In this document: in pieces, positions 9,597 to 18,783 of the stretch
Layout of the letters: each line of letters starts with the position of its first letter
Numbering within the stretch: position 1 is the first letter of the stretch
Origin: Arthrobacter alkaliphilus
GTDB taxonomy: Bacteria > Actinomycetota > Actinomycetes > Actinomycetales > Micrococcaceae
Assembly: GCF_021483235.1 (NCBI RefSeq)
Contig: NZ_JAKEEC010000022.1
Location: 1 to 64,000 of the forward strand
Reading direction: 5' to 3'
DNA: 64,000 nucleotides
The notes under the pieces: model-generated
What the model saw: only the letters and a program-made list of their open reading frames with translations
What the model was told of the DNA's origin: nothing
Databases searched by the model: none
Translations under genes and position numbers: made by a program

Positions 9597-12080
9597 TTAC
9601 GTGTCCGTATTCATTTCGGCTGCGGAGACCGCGGGCCCGGTCCAGGAGACGGTGATCCATCCGGGGACGTCGGCGGCCGGCATGGGGCGGTGCCAGAAGT
9701 AGCCTTGGGCTTTGGGGACTCCAAGGCGGGTGAGTTCATCCAGTTGAGCCTGGGTTTCGACGCCTTCTGCGATGACGTCGAGTCCGTAGCTGCGTGCTGT
9801 TCCCAGAATGAGTTCGACGAGCGTGGCGCCCTGGGGGTCGGTTCCGAGTTCTTCAATGAAGGTGCGGTCAATTTTGAGGACCCGGGCAAACAGCCATTTC
9901 AGGTAACTTAGGGAGGAGTAGCCGGTTCCGAAGTCATCGATCGAAAGCCGGATGCCTTGGGCGTGTAGTTCCCTCAGCGTGTCCATGGGGAATTGTCTCT
10001 GCTCCATGAGGACGCTTTCGGTGATTTCCAGGCTGACGGCGTCCGGGGCGATCCCGCTGTCCGAGAGGGCCCCGTGCACGATGTCGAGGAAGCCCGTGTC
10101 CAGCAGCTGGCGGACGGAAATGTTCACGGCGATGGATAGGTTCTCCATGCCCGGCACTGATTCCCGCCAGCGTTGTGCCTGGGTCAGGGCCTGAGTCATG
10201 ACCCAGGCCCCGATGGGCACGATCAGGCCTGTCTCTTCGGCGACTGGAATGAAGCTGCTCGGGGGAATCATGCCGTGGGAGGGGTGGACCCAGCGCAGGA
10301 GCGCTTCGAAGCCAGTGGTGTTGCCGTCGGCGAGCTCGATGATCGGCTGGTACTCAAGGTGCATCTGGCCGCGTTCCAGGGCGGTGCGCAGATCCGATTC
10401 CAGATCCAGCCGCGGGATCACCGGTTTACCTGGCTCCGGGTCGTTGGCCGGCTCTAGGTCGTAGATCTCGGTGCGGTCACCGCCGGCGGTTTTGGCCGCG
10501 TACATGGCCGTGTCTGCGCCGCTCAGCAGAGACTCGGCGGTGTCCCCTTGTCCGGCAGCGGCGATGCCGATGCTGACGTTGAGATAGATTCGCCGCCCGT
10601 CAAGGTCGAATCCTTCCCTGGTGGCGGACCGGATGCGTTCGGCCATGGCTGCGGCGTCGCCTGGGCTGAGGTCCTCGCAGACGACGATGAACTCGTCACC
10701 GCCGAAGCGGCCCACGGTGTCGGCTGTGCGGACGGCCGCGCGGATCCGGGCGCCAAGCTGGATCAGGACCGCGTCACCGGCGCCATGGCCGATCCCGTCG
10801 TTGATCAGTTTGAATCGGTCCACGTCCACGAACATGATCACCACCTGCGGGCATCTGCGGTCCAGAAGGTCCTGGAGGACTTTGGCGAGAAGAAACCTGT
10901 TCGGCAGCCCGGTCAAGCCGTCGTGGAAGGCCTGATGTTCGAGGATTTCCTGCGCACGTTTGCGCTCGGTGGTGTCCATGATGGTGACCAGGAGGCGTGA
11001 AGGGCTCCCATCCGGGGTCTGGAAAACCCGGACCCGCGCATGCAGCCACCGGACGGCGCCTGTCTTGCTGAGGATCCGGAATTCGTATTCCACATACGGC
11101 TCGCCCGCTTCGAGCCTGCGATAGACAACCCCGAGCAGGTCACGGTCATCCGGGTGGGCAACGGAGAGAATCCTTTCCTTGGAGGGCAGTTCGTCCGGTG
11201 CTCCGCCGATGAGCCGCATGTATTCCTCTGAGTGCCACCACCGTCCGGTGGTGTAGTCGAACTCGACGCTTCCGACGTGGGCGATTTCCTGGGCTGCGAT
11301 CAGGCGTTCCCGCTCCCTGTCGGCATCGGATTGGAGGCGTTTGAGCTCGGTGATGTCCCTGGCAATGACGGACCCACCCACCCGCTGGCCATCGTCGTCG
11401 AAGACCGGCGAGACGGTCAAGGACACGTCAATGGTGGATCCGTCTTTGCGTTTCCACCGGGCTTCGACACCAGTTGCAAATCCTGAAGTCTGCAGGTGTG
11501 CGAGGACTTCCTTCCTGAAACCCTTATCGGCGCGAGTGGTTAGAAGCCGGTGGTCGCGGCCCAGCGCCTCCGCGGCCCGCCAACCGAACATCCTGGCAGC
11601 ACCGGCATTCCAACTCGTGACGGTGCCATCCAAGTCCGCTCCGATGATGGCATCCCCTGACGATTCGACCAGCGCCGACATTCGCCGCAGGAGCGCCTCG
11701 GCGTGTTTGCGTTCGGAGATGTCCTTGGATACCGCAACCACCGCAATGGGGACCGGATGGGTGCCCCGGACAGGAGCGACCGTCGCATGAATTGGGAACC
11801 TCCTGCCGTCCCGGTGCCGCATCCAGTACTCACCGGACCAGGTTCGCCCGGAAATGAGTGTGTCGGCGATTTCCCGCCCGGCTGCATCGGGACCGGCGAT
11901 GATGGACAGTTCTGTGATCTTACGGCCTCGCACTTCCGCGGCAGCGTAACCATAGAGACGCTCCGACGCCCGGTTCCAATACGTAACACGCCAGCCCCGA
12001 TCCAGTGCGATCACGGACTGCCCGATCTCCTCCAGCAGAAGCGACTGCATCACCAAGTCGTCATAGCCTTCCGCGGTCAC
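9597..12080 (-). CDS. PAS-PAS-PAS-GGDEF-EAL cyclic-di-GMP protein
   Basis: This 827-residue, apparently soluble multidomain protein has three PAS/PAC sensor domains (about residues 13-125, 135-255 and 265-385). A diguanylate cyclase domain with an intact GRFGGDEF motif near residue 470 follows. The EAL phosphodiesterase domain at about 560-815 carries FEALLRW, DDFGTGYSSLSYL and IAEGVET. Both signature motifs look catalytically intact, so it could make and break cyclic-di-GMP, with one activity perhaps dominant. The start is GTG 12080 behind GAGGGGG. It appears to stand alone; upstream are only transposon-like scars. Confidence 0.92.
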   Translation of the reverse strand: MTAEGYDDLVMQSLLLEEIGQSVIALDRGWRVTYWNRASERLYGYAAAEVRGRKITELSIIAGPDAAGREIADTLISGRTWSGEYWMRHRDGRRFPIHATVAPVRGTHPVPIAVVAVSKDISERKHAEALLRRMSALVESSGDAIIGADLDGTVTSWNAGAARMFGWRAAEALGRDHRLLTTRADKGFRKEVLAHLQTSGFATGVEARWKRKDGSTIDVSLTVSPVFDDDGQRVGGSVIARDITELKRLQSDADRERERLIAAQEIAHVGSVEFDYTTGRWWHSEEYMRLIGGAPDELPSKERILSVAHPDDRDLLGVVYRRLEAGEPYVEYEFRILSKTGAVRWLHARVRVFQTPDGSPSRLLVTIMDTTERKRAQEILEHQAFHDGLTGLPNRFLLAKVLQDLLDRRCPQVVIMFVDVDRFKLINDGIGHGAGDAVLIQLGARIRAAVRTADTVGRFGGDEFIVVCEDLSPGDAAAMAERIRSATREGFDLDGRRIYLNVSIGIAAAGQGDTAESLLSGADTAMYAAKTAGGDRTEIYDLEPANDPEPGKPVIPRLDLESDLRTALERGQMHLEYQPIIELADGNTTGFEALLRWVHPSHGMIPPSSFIPVAEETGLIVPIGAWVMTQALTQAQRWRESVPGMENLSIAVNISVRQLLDTGFLDIVHGALSDSGIAPDAVSLEITESVLMEQRQFPMDTLRELHAQGIRLSIDDFGTGYSSLSYLKWLFARVLKIDRTFIEELGTDPQGATLVELILGTARSYGLDVIAEGVETQAQLDELTRLGVPKAQGYFWHRPMPAADVPGWITVSWTGPAVSAAEMNTDT

Positions 12081-12276
12081 GGATCCCCCTCGCTGTCTCC
12101 CCGTTCAAGCGGAACATCCGGAACAGGAATTTCCCAGCAGGCTACGTCCAGATACTGCCCGCGGGCAATACCCCGCGTTGACTCATGGGAAAGGTCCGCG
12201 GAGCCCGATACGTTGCCTCAGTGCAAAAGGTCCGGGAAGGGGCAGGCGCGGACATCCTTGAGGGATGGGACTGACG

Positions 12277-12435
12277 ATGAGCCAGCGCAGGGCAGTCAAG
12301 GTGGTCAAGGCGCGGGCGTATGCCCGCAGGACCCGGGCGGAGAAGATACGGATCCTGGATGAGCTGGTGGATCTCACGGGCTGGAAACGGGGACTACGCG
12401 CGCCGGGCGCTGCGGCAGGCGCTGGGGCTGACCCC
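12277..12435 (+). pseudogene. transposase N-terminal remnant
   Basis: MSQRRAVKVVKARAYARRTR, then IRILDELVDLTGWKR, resembles the N-terminus of actinobacterial integrase-core transposases. After a one-base frameshift near 12388 the match continues as DYARRALRQAL. The catalytic part is missing and the sequence runs into an unrelated pseudogene. Confidence 0.5.
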
Positions 12436-13080
12436 GGGCCTCATCTCGGGAAGCGTGTTCGTGATTTCGGGCGCCCGCGTAGACCGCGTTGTCAACACCG
12501 GTCCGGTAACCACGTCTGGCCAGAACGATATGGTCCTCGACAACTGGGGCACGGTGAAAACATGGACAGCTGACGCGCCGACAACCTCTAACGTGCCGGG
12601 CGGGATCGGATTCGTAAGCTTCGGCGACATCGACTCGCTGGAGGTCAAAAACACTATCCGAACGACCGGCAAGGCGCCCGTGGATTCACCCTGTACGACG
12701 GATCTCCGCGGGAGGCAACCTTCGCCTCCATCAGACCACTGACGGCTCGGTCGGCATCCAGGTCAGCAAACTGCTCGGGATCCTGCGCCTAACCGGAGAT
12801 GTGACAACGGCCGGCGGGGAGGGCATGAGCCTCATCAAGGGCGCCAAGGTGGCATATAAAGCGGTCGCGATGAGCGTCGAGGAGGGCGGAGAGGTCAACC
12901 GCATGAGGATCGCGGTGAGCTCGCCACAAAGGGAAACAACGTCACAACCGTCGAGATACTAGGCGTGGTCAAAGATCTCACGGTCGCAGGCGAGATCCGG
13001 GCCACGGCCAAGGCTCAAATGCCGTCCAGGTTGGACCCGGTACTCCTAACCTCGCAGGCATAGACATCGCCGGGAACTAT
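12436..13080 (+). pseudogene. decayed repeat-rich (beta-helix-like) protein
   Basis: Several short frames, offset by small indels, together give a coherent repetitive protein. Examples are IGFVSFGDIDSLEVKNTIRT, FTLYDGS, GSVGIQVSKLLGILRLTGDV and VEILGVVKDLTVAGEIRATG. The alternation of short Gly/Val/Ile-rich strands resembles right-handed beta-helix proteins. At least three frameshifts (near 12680, 12920 and 13010) prevent a full product. The exact family is not recognised. The 225 bases from 13081 to the next stop codon hold nothing recognisable. Confidence 0.45.
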
Positions 13081-13305
13081 GCGCAGACAATGTGCCACAG
13101 ACCGCGCGCGCTGAAGTCCTTCTTTGCCGGCTTTGCGGGCAGGCCGCTGAATGGTGCGGAATGCCTCTGACCGGTTCCAGACCCGAACCACATCAGCCCA
13201 GGCTGAAGTTCAGTACCTATCGGCCTGACCGTCTTCCAAAACGTCATCCCACGGCAGGGGCTAACCTCAGGCCTGTACGTCCTTGGGCGTTTGGAGTGGG
13301 TTGGA

Positions 13306-14208
13306 TCAGAGGTCAGGCCTGTGTCCGGGTGCTGAGCGGTGGAGCATCTGAAATGTCTGCCAGGAATTTTCCATTTCGATAAGACTGCGTCGGGTTTTTT
13401 CGGGGTCGACCCTTGCCAGGCTTGCAACGATTCCTTGTTGGAGGGCCATTGCCGAGGTGAGGGACGGAAAGAACGATGTTCCTTCGGCAGGGACAAGCAG
13501 GACTTCGTCCGCACATTGCGCAAGGGCCGGGGGGAGGTTGTCCGTTATGACAATGACCTTCGAACCTCTGGCATGCGCTTCGGTTGCGGCGGTGACGGCG
13601 ACTCCATAGATCCTCCAGTAAGAGCACACGATGAGGACGTCCTCTGGCCCCATCTGCACGACCGTATTGGCGATGTTCGCGGGAATGTCCAGCAGGCCCC
13701 TGGCCGGGTACCCCGCAATCTGAATGTTGTGGTTTAGGGCATGACCGACTGCAGCGAAGCTTCCTTGGGCCGTGACGTAGATATTTTTCGCACCCGAGAG
13801 CAGGCCCACCACGCGCTCTACTTGGGTTTCATCTGCGTTGAGGAGCGATGCCGAGAGAGATTCAAGGTCCCAACGGAGTGATGCCTGAAAGGGAGAATCC
13901 GTCGTCTCGTGGGCCGTGTCGACATCGACGAGAGAGAGATGGGCCATGTAGCGGACGCGTATCTCGCGTTGCAGGTCCGGCCAGCCATTGAAGCCCAGCC
14001 GCTGGGCAAGTCTGGTCACACTTGAGATGCTCGTACCCGACTGCTGGGCAAGTTCGGAAGCTGTTATATAGCTTGCCTTTTCCGGGCGCGCCATGGCGTT
14101 GTTCAGTACTGTCTGACCAGCCTGGCTAAGCCGCTGCCCTGCGGATAGGGATCGAAGCCACGTGGCCACGCTGTCCGTGTCCCGTTCCGACTCGTCTGGC
14201 GCTCTCAT
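13306..14208 (-). CDS. MurR/RpiR-family transcriptional regulator
   Basis: The N-terminal RpiR-type helix-turn-helix carries SELAQQSGTSISSVTRLAQR then LGFNGWPDLQRE. The C-terminal SIS sugar-phosphate-binding fold includes AKNIYVTAQGSFAAVG, DVLIVCSYWRIYG and GSKVIVITDN. I choose ATG 14208 (MRAPDESERD, 300 residues) because the longer frame to 14340 would run through the operator. The gene diverges from the MFS-GAF-amidohydrolase operon and should repress it, releasing in response to a substrate-derived ligand. The ligand is unknown. Confidence 0.88.
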   Translation of the reverse strand: MRAPDESERDTDSVATWLRSLSAGQRLSQAGQTVLNNAMARPEKASYITASELAQQSGTSISSVTRLAQRLGFNGWPDLQREIRVRYMAHLSLVDVDTAHETTDSPFQASLRWDLESLSASLLNADETQVERVVGLLSGAKNIYVTAQGSFAAVGHALNHNIQIAGYPARGLLDIPANIANTVVQMGPEDVLIVCSYWRIYGVAVTAATEAHARGSKVIVITDNLPPALAQCADEVLLVPAEGTSFFPSLTSAMALQQGIVASLARVDPEKTRRSLIEMENSWQTFQMLHRSAPGHRPDL

Positions 14209-14266
14209 GCCTGGTCTGCCCTCCTGTACGCCACCAACTCGCGCGGTAGCATCCAAATTCCTTCGC

Positions 14267-14295
14267 ACTTTTTGCAAATCCATTTGCAAAAAAGT
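14267..14295. promoter_or_regulatory. long inverted repeat, probable RpiR operator
   Basis: The sequence TTGCAAATCCATTTGCAA sits at the centre of a longer inverted repeat (ACTTTTTGCAAAT, two bases, ATTTGCAAAAAAGT; one extra A in the right arm). It ends 1 base before the -35 box of the divergent operon, an ideal place for repression. Confidence 0.75.
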
Positions 14296-14296
14296 A

Positions 14297-14325
14297 TTGA
14301 CTGAAAAACTTCTTGCACATAGCGT
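14297..14325 (+). promoter_or_regulatory. promoter of the MFS-GAF-amidohydrolase operon
   Basis: TTGACT (14297-14302), a 17-base spacer and TAGCGT (14320-14325) form a good housekeeping-type promoter. Transcription would start near 14332, leaving a leader of about 40 bases before the GTG at 14371. This shows that the longer reading frame from 14326 is not the true start. Confidence 0.7.
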
Positions 14326-14370
14326 GTGCGTACCTCGCACTCAAATTTCCTAAAGCGCCTAGGAGTAACT

Positions 14371-15747
14371 GTGACATTAACGGCCAGGCTGGACAGGCTT
14401 CCTCTCAGTCGTCCACACTATCTGCTGCTGCTCATTGGGGGCCTCGGGTACACCTTTGACGGCATGGACGGTGCAGTCGTTGCGTTTCTTATGCCAGCGG
14501 TCAAGGGCGCTTTCGCGCTAGATAACGGGCAGCTCGGGGTGGTGGCTGCAGCGTCGCCCTTCGGGTTCCTCTTCGGAGCCATCATCGCGGGCTACCTGGG
14601 CGACAGAATCGGTCGCAAGAAGGTCATGATGTATTCGTTGATCGTCTACGCGGTGGCTTCGCTGGTCGCGGCCCTGGCCGGTAATTTCGAGGTATTTCTG
14701 ATTGCCCGGATCATCACAGGCGTCGGAGGAGGCGCTGAAAGCGCCATCATCGCCCCATTCCTTGCAGAATTTGTCCCCAGCAAGCGCCGAGGCTGGTTCA
14801 TCGGAGCCCTTGCAGGATTCTTTTCCTTCGGCTTCATCGGCGCAGCCCTGATCGGCCGGTTCATCGTTCCGGCAATGCCCGAGGGTTGGCGCTGGGCCCA
14901 GGTCATCACCTTTCTTCCCATCCTGATGGTGCTTTGGTGGCGCCGTAGCGTCCCCGAGTCCCCCCGTTTCCTTTTCAACGCCGGCGATCTCCAGGGCGCG
15001 GAGCGCGTCGTCGCCTTGTTCGAGCAAAGCGTTCGCAAGGCCACCAAGGCTGAGCTTCCCCCTGTCGACGAGCGATTAGTCGTGGAGCCGGAAACTGAGA
15101 AATTTTCCATGGTCAAAGCTCTTGCTTTCCTGTGGGGCCCGAAGATGTGGCGAACCACCGCAGTGACTTGGTTGATCTGGTTTGTCATCACATTTGCGTA
15201 CTATGGATTTTTCTCCTGGATCCCGACTCTGTTGGTCGCCAAGGGCCTGACAGTAACCAAAAGCTTCGAGTTCTCCCTCATTATCTATCTTGCGCAGATT
15301 CCCGGATACTTCAGTGCCGCGTGGGTCAATGAAAAGCTTGACCGCAAATACACAATTGCGATCTACATGGTCGGATCAGCCATCAGCGCGTTCTGGCTCA
15401 GCCAGATGTCCGATCCGGGACTCATCACGGTCGCCGGAGTATCCCTCTCTTTCTTCCTCAACGGCACCTACGCCGGCGTCTACGCCTACACACCGGAAGT
15501 CTTCCCGACCTGGCTCCGGGCAACAGGGACAGGGCTGAGCTCCTCCTTCGGTCGCATCGGCTCGATCAGTGCGCCCTTGATCATCGGGGTCTTCACATCA
15601 CAATGGGGATTCGCCGGCGTCTTCGGCATGACAACCGCCATTCTGGCAATCGGGGTCATCTGCACTCTCCTGTTTGCGGTACGCACCGCTGGACGTTCCC
15701 TGGAGGAAATCACAGTGACCGAGGTACTGGAGACGCAGCGTGGCTGA
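14371..15747 (+). CDS. MFS transporter (sugar/aromatic acid:proton symporter type)
   Basis: The GTG start at 14371 lies 6 bases after AGGAG and downstream of the predicted promoter, giving 458 residues with about 12 membrane helices. The family loop GYLGDRIGRKKVMM follows helix 2, and PESPRFLF occurs before the central loop. YTPEVFPTWLRATGTGLSSS in the second half is typical of the metabolite:H+ symporter and sugar porter branches. It overlaps the GAF gene by 8 bases and is probably the uptake system for the substrate of the amidohydrolase. The substrate itself cannot be read from sequence. Confidence 0.88.
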   Translation: MTLTARLDRLPLSRPHYLLLLIGGLGYTFDGMDGAVVAFLMPAVKGAFALDNGQLGVVAAASPFGFLFGAIIAGYLGDRIGRKKVMMYSLIVYAVASLVAALAGNFEVFLIARIITGVGGGAESAIIAPFLAEFVPSKRRGWFIGALAGFFSFGFIGAALIGRFIVPAMPEGWRWAQVITFLPILMVLWWRRSVPESPRFLFNAGDLQGAERVVALFEQSVRKATKAELPPVDERLVVEPETEKFSMVKALAFLWGPKMWRTTAVTWLIWFVITFAYYGFFSWIPTLLVAKGLTVTKSFEFSLIIYLAQIPGYFSAAWVNEKLDRKYTIAIYMVGSAISAFWLSQMSDPGLITVAGVSLSFFLNGTYAGVYAYTPEVFPTWLRATGTGLSSSFGRIGSISAPLIIGVFTSQWGFAGVFGMTTAILAIGVICTLLFAVRTAGRSLEEITVTEVLETQRG

Positions 15748-16213
15748 GGCGCGGCCGGAACGGCCGACCTTCATGACACTGAATGATGTCCAGGAAGCTG
15801 TGGACCGGCAAGTGGGCTTCCTGCTCTTTACCGTACTGGGGTTTATCGACGACGGGCAGACCATGATCCGTCTCCATTCATCCAACCCGCCCGTCTACCC
15901 GGTCGGGGGACGCAAGAACATGAGCGTTGACGTTTCTCAGGAATGGGCAACCCTGTTCGACGGAGGGAAAGTCCCCTATTTCGGCAGAACCAAACACGAC
16001 GTCCAGCGAGTCTTCGCCGACCACGACCTGATCAACAACCTCGGATGCGGAGCCATTATCAACGCACCCGTTCTGGACGGCGGGAACCTCATTGGCGCGC
16101 TGAACATTCTGAACGCTGAAGGTATATACAGCGAGGCTTCCCTCGTTGCCGCTCAGGCGATCGCCGTCCAATCCTGCCACGCGGTCCGTGCAGAACTTGA
16201 GAGGATGAAATGA
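15740..16213 (+). CDS. GAF-domain protein
   Basis: This 157-residue protein is essentially one GAF domain. The core SVDVSQEWATLFDGGKVPYF and GAIINAPVLDGGNLIGALNI are typical of small-molecule-binding GAF domains. There is no output domain. It is translationally coupled on both sides (8-base overlap with the transporter, 4-base overlap with the amidohydrolase). It may sense the substrate or act as a partner of the hydrolase. Start GTG 15740. Confidence 0.75.
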   Translation: MAEARPERPTFMTLNDVQEAVDRQVGFLLFTVLGFIDDGQTMIRLHSSNPPVYPVGGRKNMSVDVSQEWATLFDGGKVPYFGRTKHDVQRVFADHDLINNLGCGAIINAPVLDGGNLIGALNILNAEGIYSEASLVAAQAIAVQSCHAVRAELERMK

Positions 16214-17430
16214 CTTCGGATCTACTAATCCAGAACGCCCGCTATCTGGACGTCGTAGGCGGAACCTACAGGGAAAGCGAAATTTTCGTCAGCGAAGGAA
16301 TCATTGCCGAGGTCGGGGCCAGCCTTGGCCAGGCCGACGACAGTATCCCTCGTTACGATGCCGCGGGGAAGTTCGTGCTTCCTGGGCTGATCGACTGCCA
16401 TGTCCACGTCACAGCCGTCACTGCCGACCTCGCTGCCATGGCAACCTGGTCCCCCAGCTACGTCGCCCTGGGCGCTGCGAAGCTGATGGGTGAAATGCTC
16501 GACCGGGGCTTCACCACAATCCGAGATGTCGCTGGCGCCGATTACGGCTTCCACCAGGCGCAAGCCGAGGGCCTGCTCCGCGGCCCCAAAATCTTCTTCG
16601 GAGGCAAGGCCCTGACCCAAACCGGAGGGCACGCAGACAGCCGCCCACGCGGACAGGAGGCGCACGACCACGGCTACTGCTGCGCAACCATCGGCCGGAT
16701 CGCAGACGGCGTAGACGCTGTCCGACATGCGGCACGCGACGAACTTCGGAAAGGCGCCCACCACATCAAGATCATGGCCGGGGGCGGGGTTGCGTCGCCC
16801 ACGGACCGGATCGACTCCACACAATATTCCTTGGCTGAAATGCGGGCAATAGTGGAAGAAGCCGACGCCGCCAACCGTTACGTCACGGCCCACGCCTACA
16901 CCGGACGGTCCATCAACCGTGCCCTTCGTGCGGGAGTGCGCGGAATCGAGCACGGAAACCTCCTGGACAACGAGTCGATAGAACTGTTCAACACCCACGA
17001 CGCGTTCCTGACAATGAACCTCGTCACGTACTGGGCACTGCAGGAAGAAGGCCGCGCTTTCGGACTAACCCAATCAAGCTGGGAAAAAGTTGAGGCCGTG
17101 CTTCACGGTGGCCGTGAAGCCCTGCGCCGAGCTTATGAAGGCGGCGTGAACCTGACGTTCGGCACCGACCTGCTCGGCGGCATGCAACGACACCAGGCGA
17201 CTGAATTCTCCATACGGGCGAAGATCATTCCGATGATCGACGTCATACGCAGCGCAACCGTCACCGCCGCGAAGCTTCTGCAACGCGCCGGTGAACTGGG
17301 GGTCATCGCGCCAGGTGCCGCTGGAGACTTCGTTATCACAGACGAGGACCCCGTAACCGATCCCACCGTACTGGCGGAATCCCGCCTGACCGCCGTGATC
17401 CAGGACGGAACCATCGTGAAGGGGCACTGA
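16210..17430 (+). CDS. metal-dependent amidohydrolase
   Basis: This 406-residue amidohydrolase-superfamily enzyme has all binuclear-site residues: H64 and H66 (DCHVHVT), the probable carbamylated K187 (HHIKIMAGGG), H228 (VTAHAYTG), H248 (IEHGNLL) and D320 (TFGTDLL). The pattern fits the branch that contains prolidase-like and imidazolonepropionase-like hydrolases, which cleave amide bonds of small imported compounds. It overlaps the GAF gene by 4 bases and is the catabolic enzyme of an RpiR-controlled transport operon. The substrate is not predictable. It ends the operon. Confidence 0.88.
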   Translation: MTSDLLIQNARYLDVVGGTYRESEIFVSEGIIAEVGASLGQADDSIPRYDAAGKFVLPGLIDCHVHVTAVTADLAAMATWSPSYVALGAAKLMGEMLDRGFTTIRDVAGADYGFHQAQAEGLLRGPKIFFGGKALTQTGGHADSRPRGQEAHDHGYCCATIGRIADGVDAVRHAARDELRKGAHHIKIMAGGGVASPTDRIDSTQYSLAEMRAIVEEADAANRYVTAHAYTGRSINRALRAGVRGIEHGNLLDNESIELFNTHDAFLTMNLVTYWALQEEGRAFGLTQSSWEKVEAVLHGGREALRRAYEGGVNLTFGTDLLGGMQRHQATEFSIRAKIIPMIDVIRSATVTAAKLLQRAGELGVIAPGAAGDFVITDEDPVTDPTVLAESRLTAVIQDGTIVKGH

Positions 17431-18065
17431 GGCCGCCCATTGGCTGATACGAAAACGACGGTCAGCGGCGCGGCTCCATCGATCCACAACGGCACCGAAA
17501 TTCGGCTTCGTCTCCTGCCGTGAAGGCCGGGGGCATGCCGGAAGTAGGCCTCGTCGAAGGTCGTCTCGAACCCGGGCTTTGTCCCGATGGGACCATAGCC
17601 TTACAGATACTCAATGTCCGTGAGGCTTCCTGGCGGGAAGAGTTGTGGTGGCTCTTCAGGCGCCAGTCAATGTCGATGCCGTTCAGTTGCAGCCTGATTT
17701 CCGTGCCGATCGCTAAATTCTGCGATAGGGTCGCCATCCAAGCGTACGCAGTCCGAAACACACCGATATTGACGGCGTCTTGGTTCGAGACGAGATCGCT
17801 GTGCTTCTTTTCCAACTTCTTCAAGCGATCGTGAGCGAGAACCTTCTCCCGGCTGGCCTCTGTGAGAAGCGCTTAATGCGGTCCTCTTCGTACTTGGTTG
17901 GCCGGTCGCGCTCCCGTTCACGAGGCGGGAGGCCGGAGGCGCCCAGGTTGTCCAGGTTCAGGCCGTGGCGGCGTTGCAGCTGGTCCCGGATCGCTTCGGC
18001 CGCGGTGCGCGCTGCCGGGTCGTGGTCCTTTCACGCGGTGGCCGCCACAGCTCGCAGGGCTTGAG
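17431..18065 (-). pseudogene. gap with an eroded, unrecognised gene
   Basis: On the minus strand about 18010-17640 reads as a degraded gene in two frames: AAEAIRDQLQRRHGLNLDNL, then after a frameshift near 17875 EASREKVLAHDRLKKLEKKH and the segment NIGVFRTAYAWMATLSQNLA. It looks like a once-real charged, partly coiled-coil protein, but I do not recognise the family. The 200 bases after the amidohydrolase stop hold nothing clear. Confidence 0.3.
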
Positions 18066-18527
18066 CTATCCGGTTTGAGAGGCCAGCGTGAGGATGATGG
18101 TTTGCAGTTCCTCGCGTAGCTTGTCCCCATCCACCACCGCACGCGTCAATGCCGTGGGGTCCACTTCACGGGCTTCCTTGATGACCCGGGCGCCTAGGCT
18201 GGTAATCGAGACGGCCTGGCTTCTGCGATCAGAGGGGCTGCGCTGTCGTTGGATGTAGCGTCGGCCCTCCAGACGGGACAGAGTCTTGCCCATTGTCTGG
18301 TCCTGCACACGGACCCGTTGGGCAATCATCGCCTGACTCATCGGCTCCTCGGCTGCGGAAAGGACATCAAGGACAATCACCCCGGCATGGGTGAGGCCGA
18401 CACTGGCCAACTTCTCGTTCCAGGAATGTTCCACCAGCCTGGCCGCCGTTGACAAAAGCCGCCCGGTTGGCCATGACTCCATGCTCATCGAGTCTGTCGA
18501 TAAAGAGCCCGTGGATACTGCCGGCAT
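18066..18527 (-). CDS. MarR-family transcriptional regulator
   Basis: The start is ATG 18527 (MPAVSTGSLS) behind GGAGG, giving 153 residues. The winged-helix region holds EEPMSQAMIAQRVRVQDQTM then GKTLSRLEGRRYIQRQ, and the wing SPSDRRSQAVSITSLG is classic MarR. An earlier in-frame start at 18677 would read through the operator-like palindrome. The gene diverges from the ABC importer operon, about 260 bases away. The target is more likely local or itself, because the importer has its own ROK repressor and operator. Confidence 0.85.
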   Translation of the reverse strand: MPAVSTGSLSTDSMSMESWPTGRLLSTAARLVEHSWNEKLASVGLTHAGVIVLDVLSAAEEPMSQAMIAQRVRVQDQTMGKTLSRLEGRRYIQRQRSPSDRRSQAVSITSLGARVIKEAREVDPTALTRAVVDGDKLREELQTIILTLASQTG

Positions 18528-18552
18528 AGCAACCTCCGCAGATCGACTAATA

Positions 18553-18566
18553 CTAAGCATACTTAG
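18553..18566. promoter_or_regulatory. palindrome upstream of marR, probable autoregulatory operator
   Basis: CTAAGCATACTTAG (arms CTAAG/CTTAG) lies 26 bases upstream of the MarR start. A copy with one change (CTAGGCATACTTAG) accompanies the marR fragment at 44.0 kb. Confidence 0.5.
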
Positions 18567-18709
18567 ATTTGACTCATGGTGGCCACCCATGCCCAGTTCA
18601 ATGCCCGCGACAAAGTAAAGCACCTGCAGAGCCAGCGGTATCCGGTCACCCGGCTTACCCCCACGCCGTGCGGGCATCCACTCTCAACGATTCCGGCCAA
18701 GTGTGGCGC

Positions 18710-18746
18710 TTGACACATCTCATCTTTTGTCTGACCATTAGACGAA
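18710..18746 (+). promoter_or_regulatory. promoter and operator of the glycosyl-glycerate operon
   Basis: A consensus -35 TTGACA lies at 18710-18715. A near-palindrome TTGTCTGACCATTAGACGAA (18727-18746, arms TTGTCT/AGACGAA) covers the place where the -10 box should be; the -10 itself is weak. It is 37 bases upstream of the binding-protein start. The position suits steric repression, most plausibly by the ROK protein at the end of the cluster. Confidence 0.55.
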
Positions 18747-18783
18747 TGGTGTTGCAGTGGCGCGCACCTGATTGGAGTAGTCA

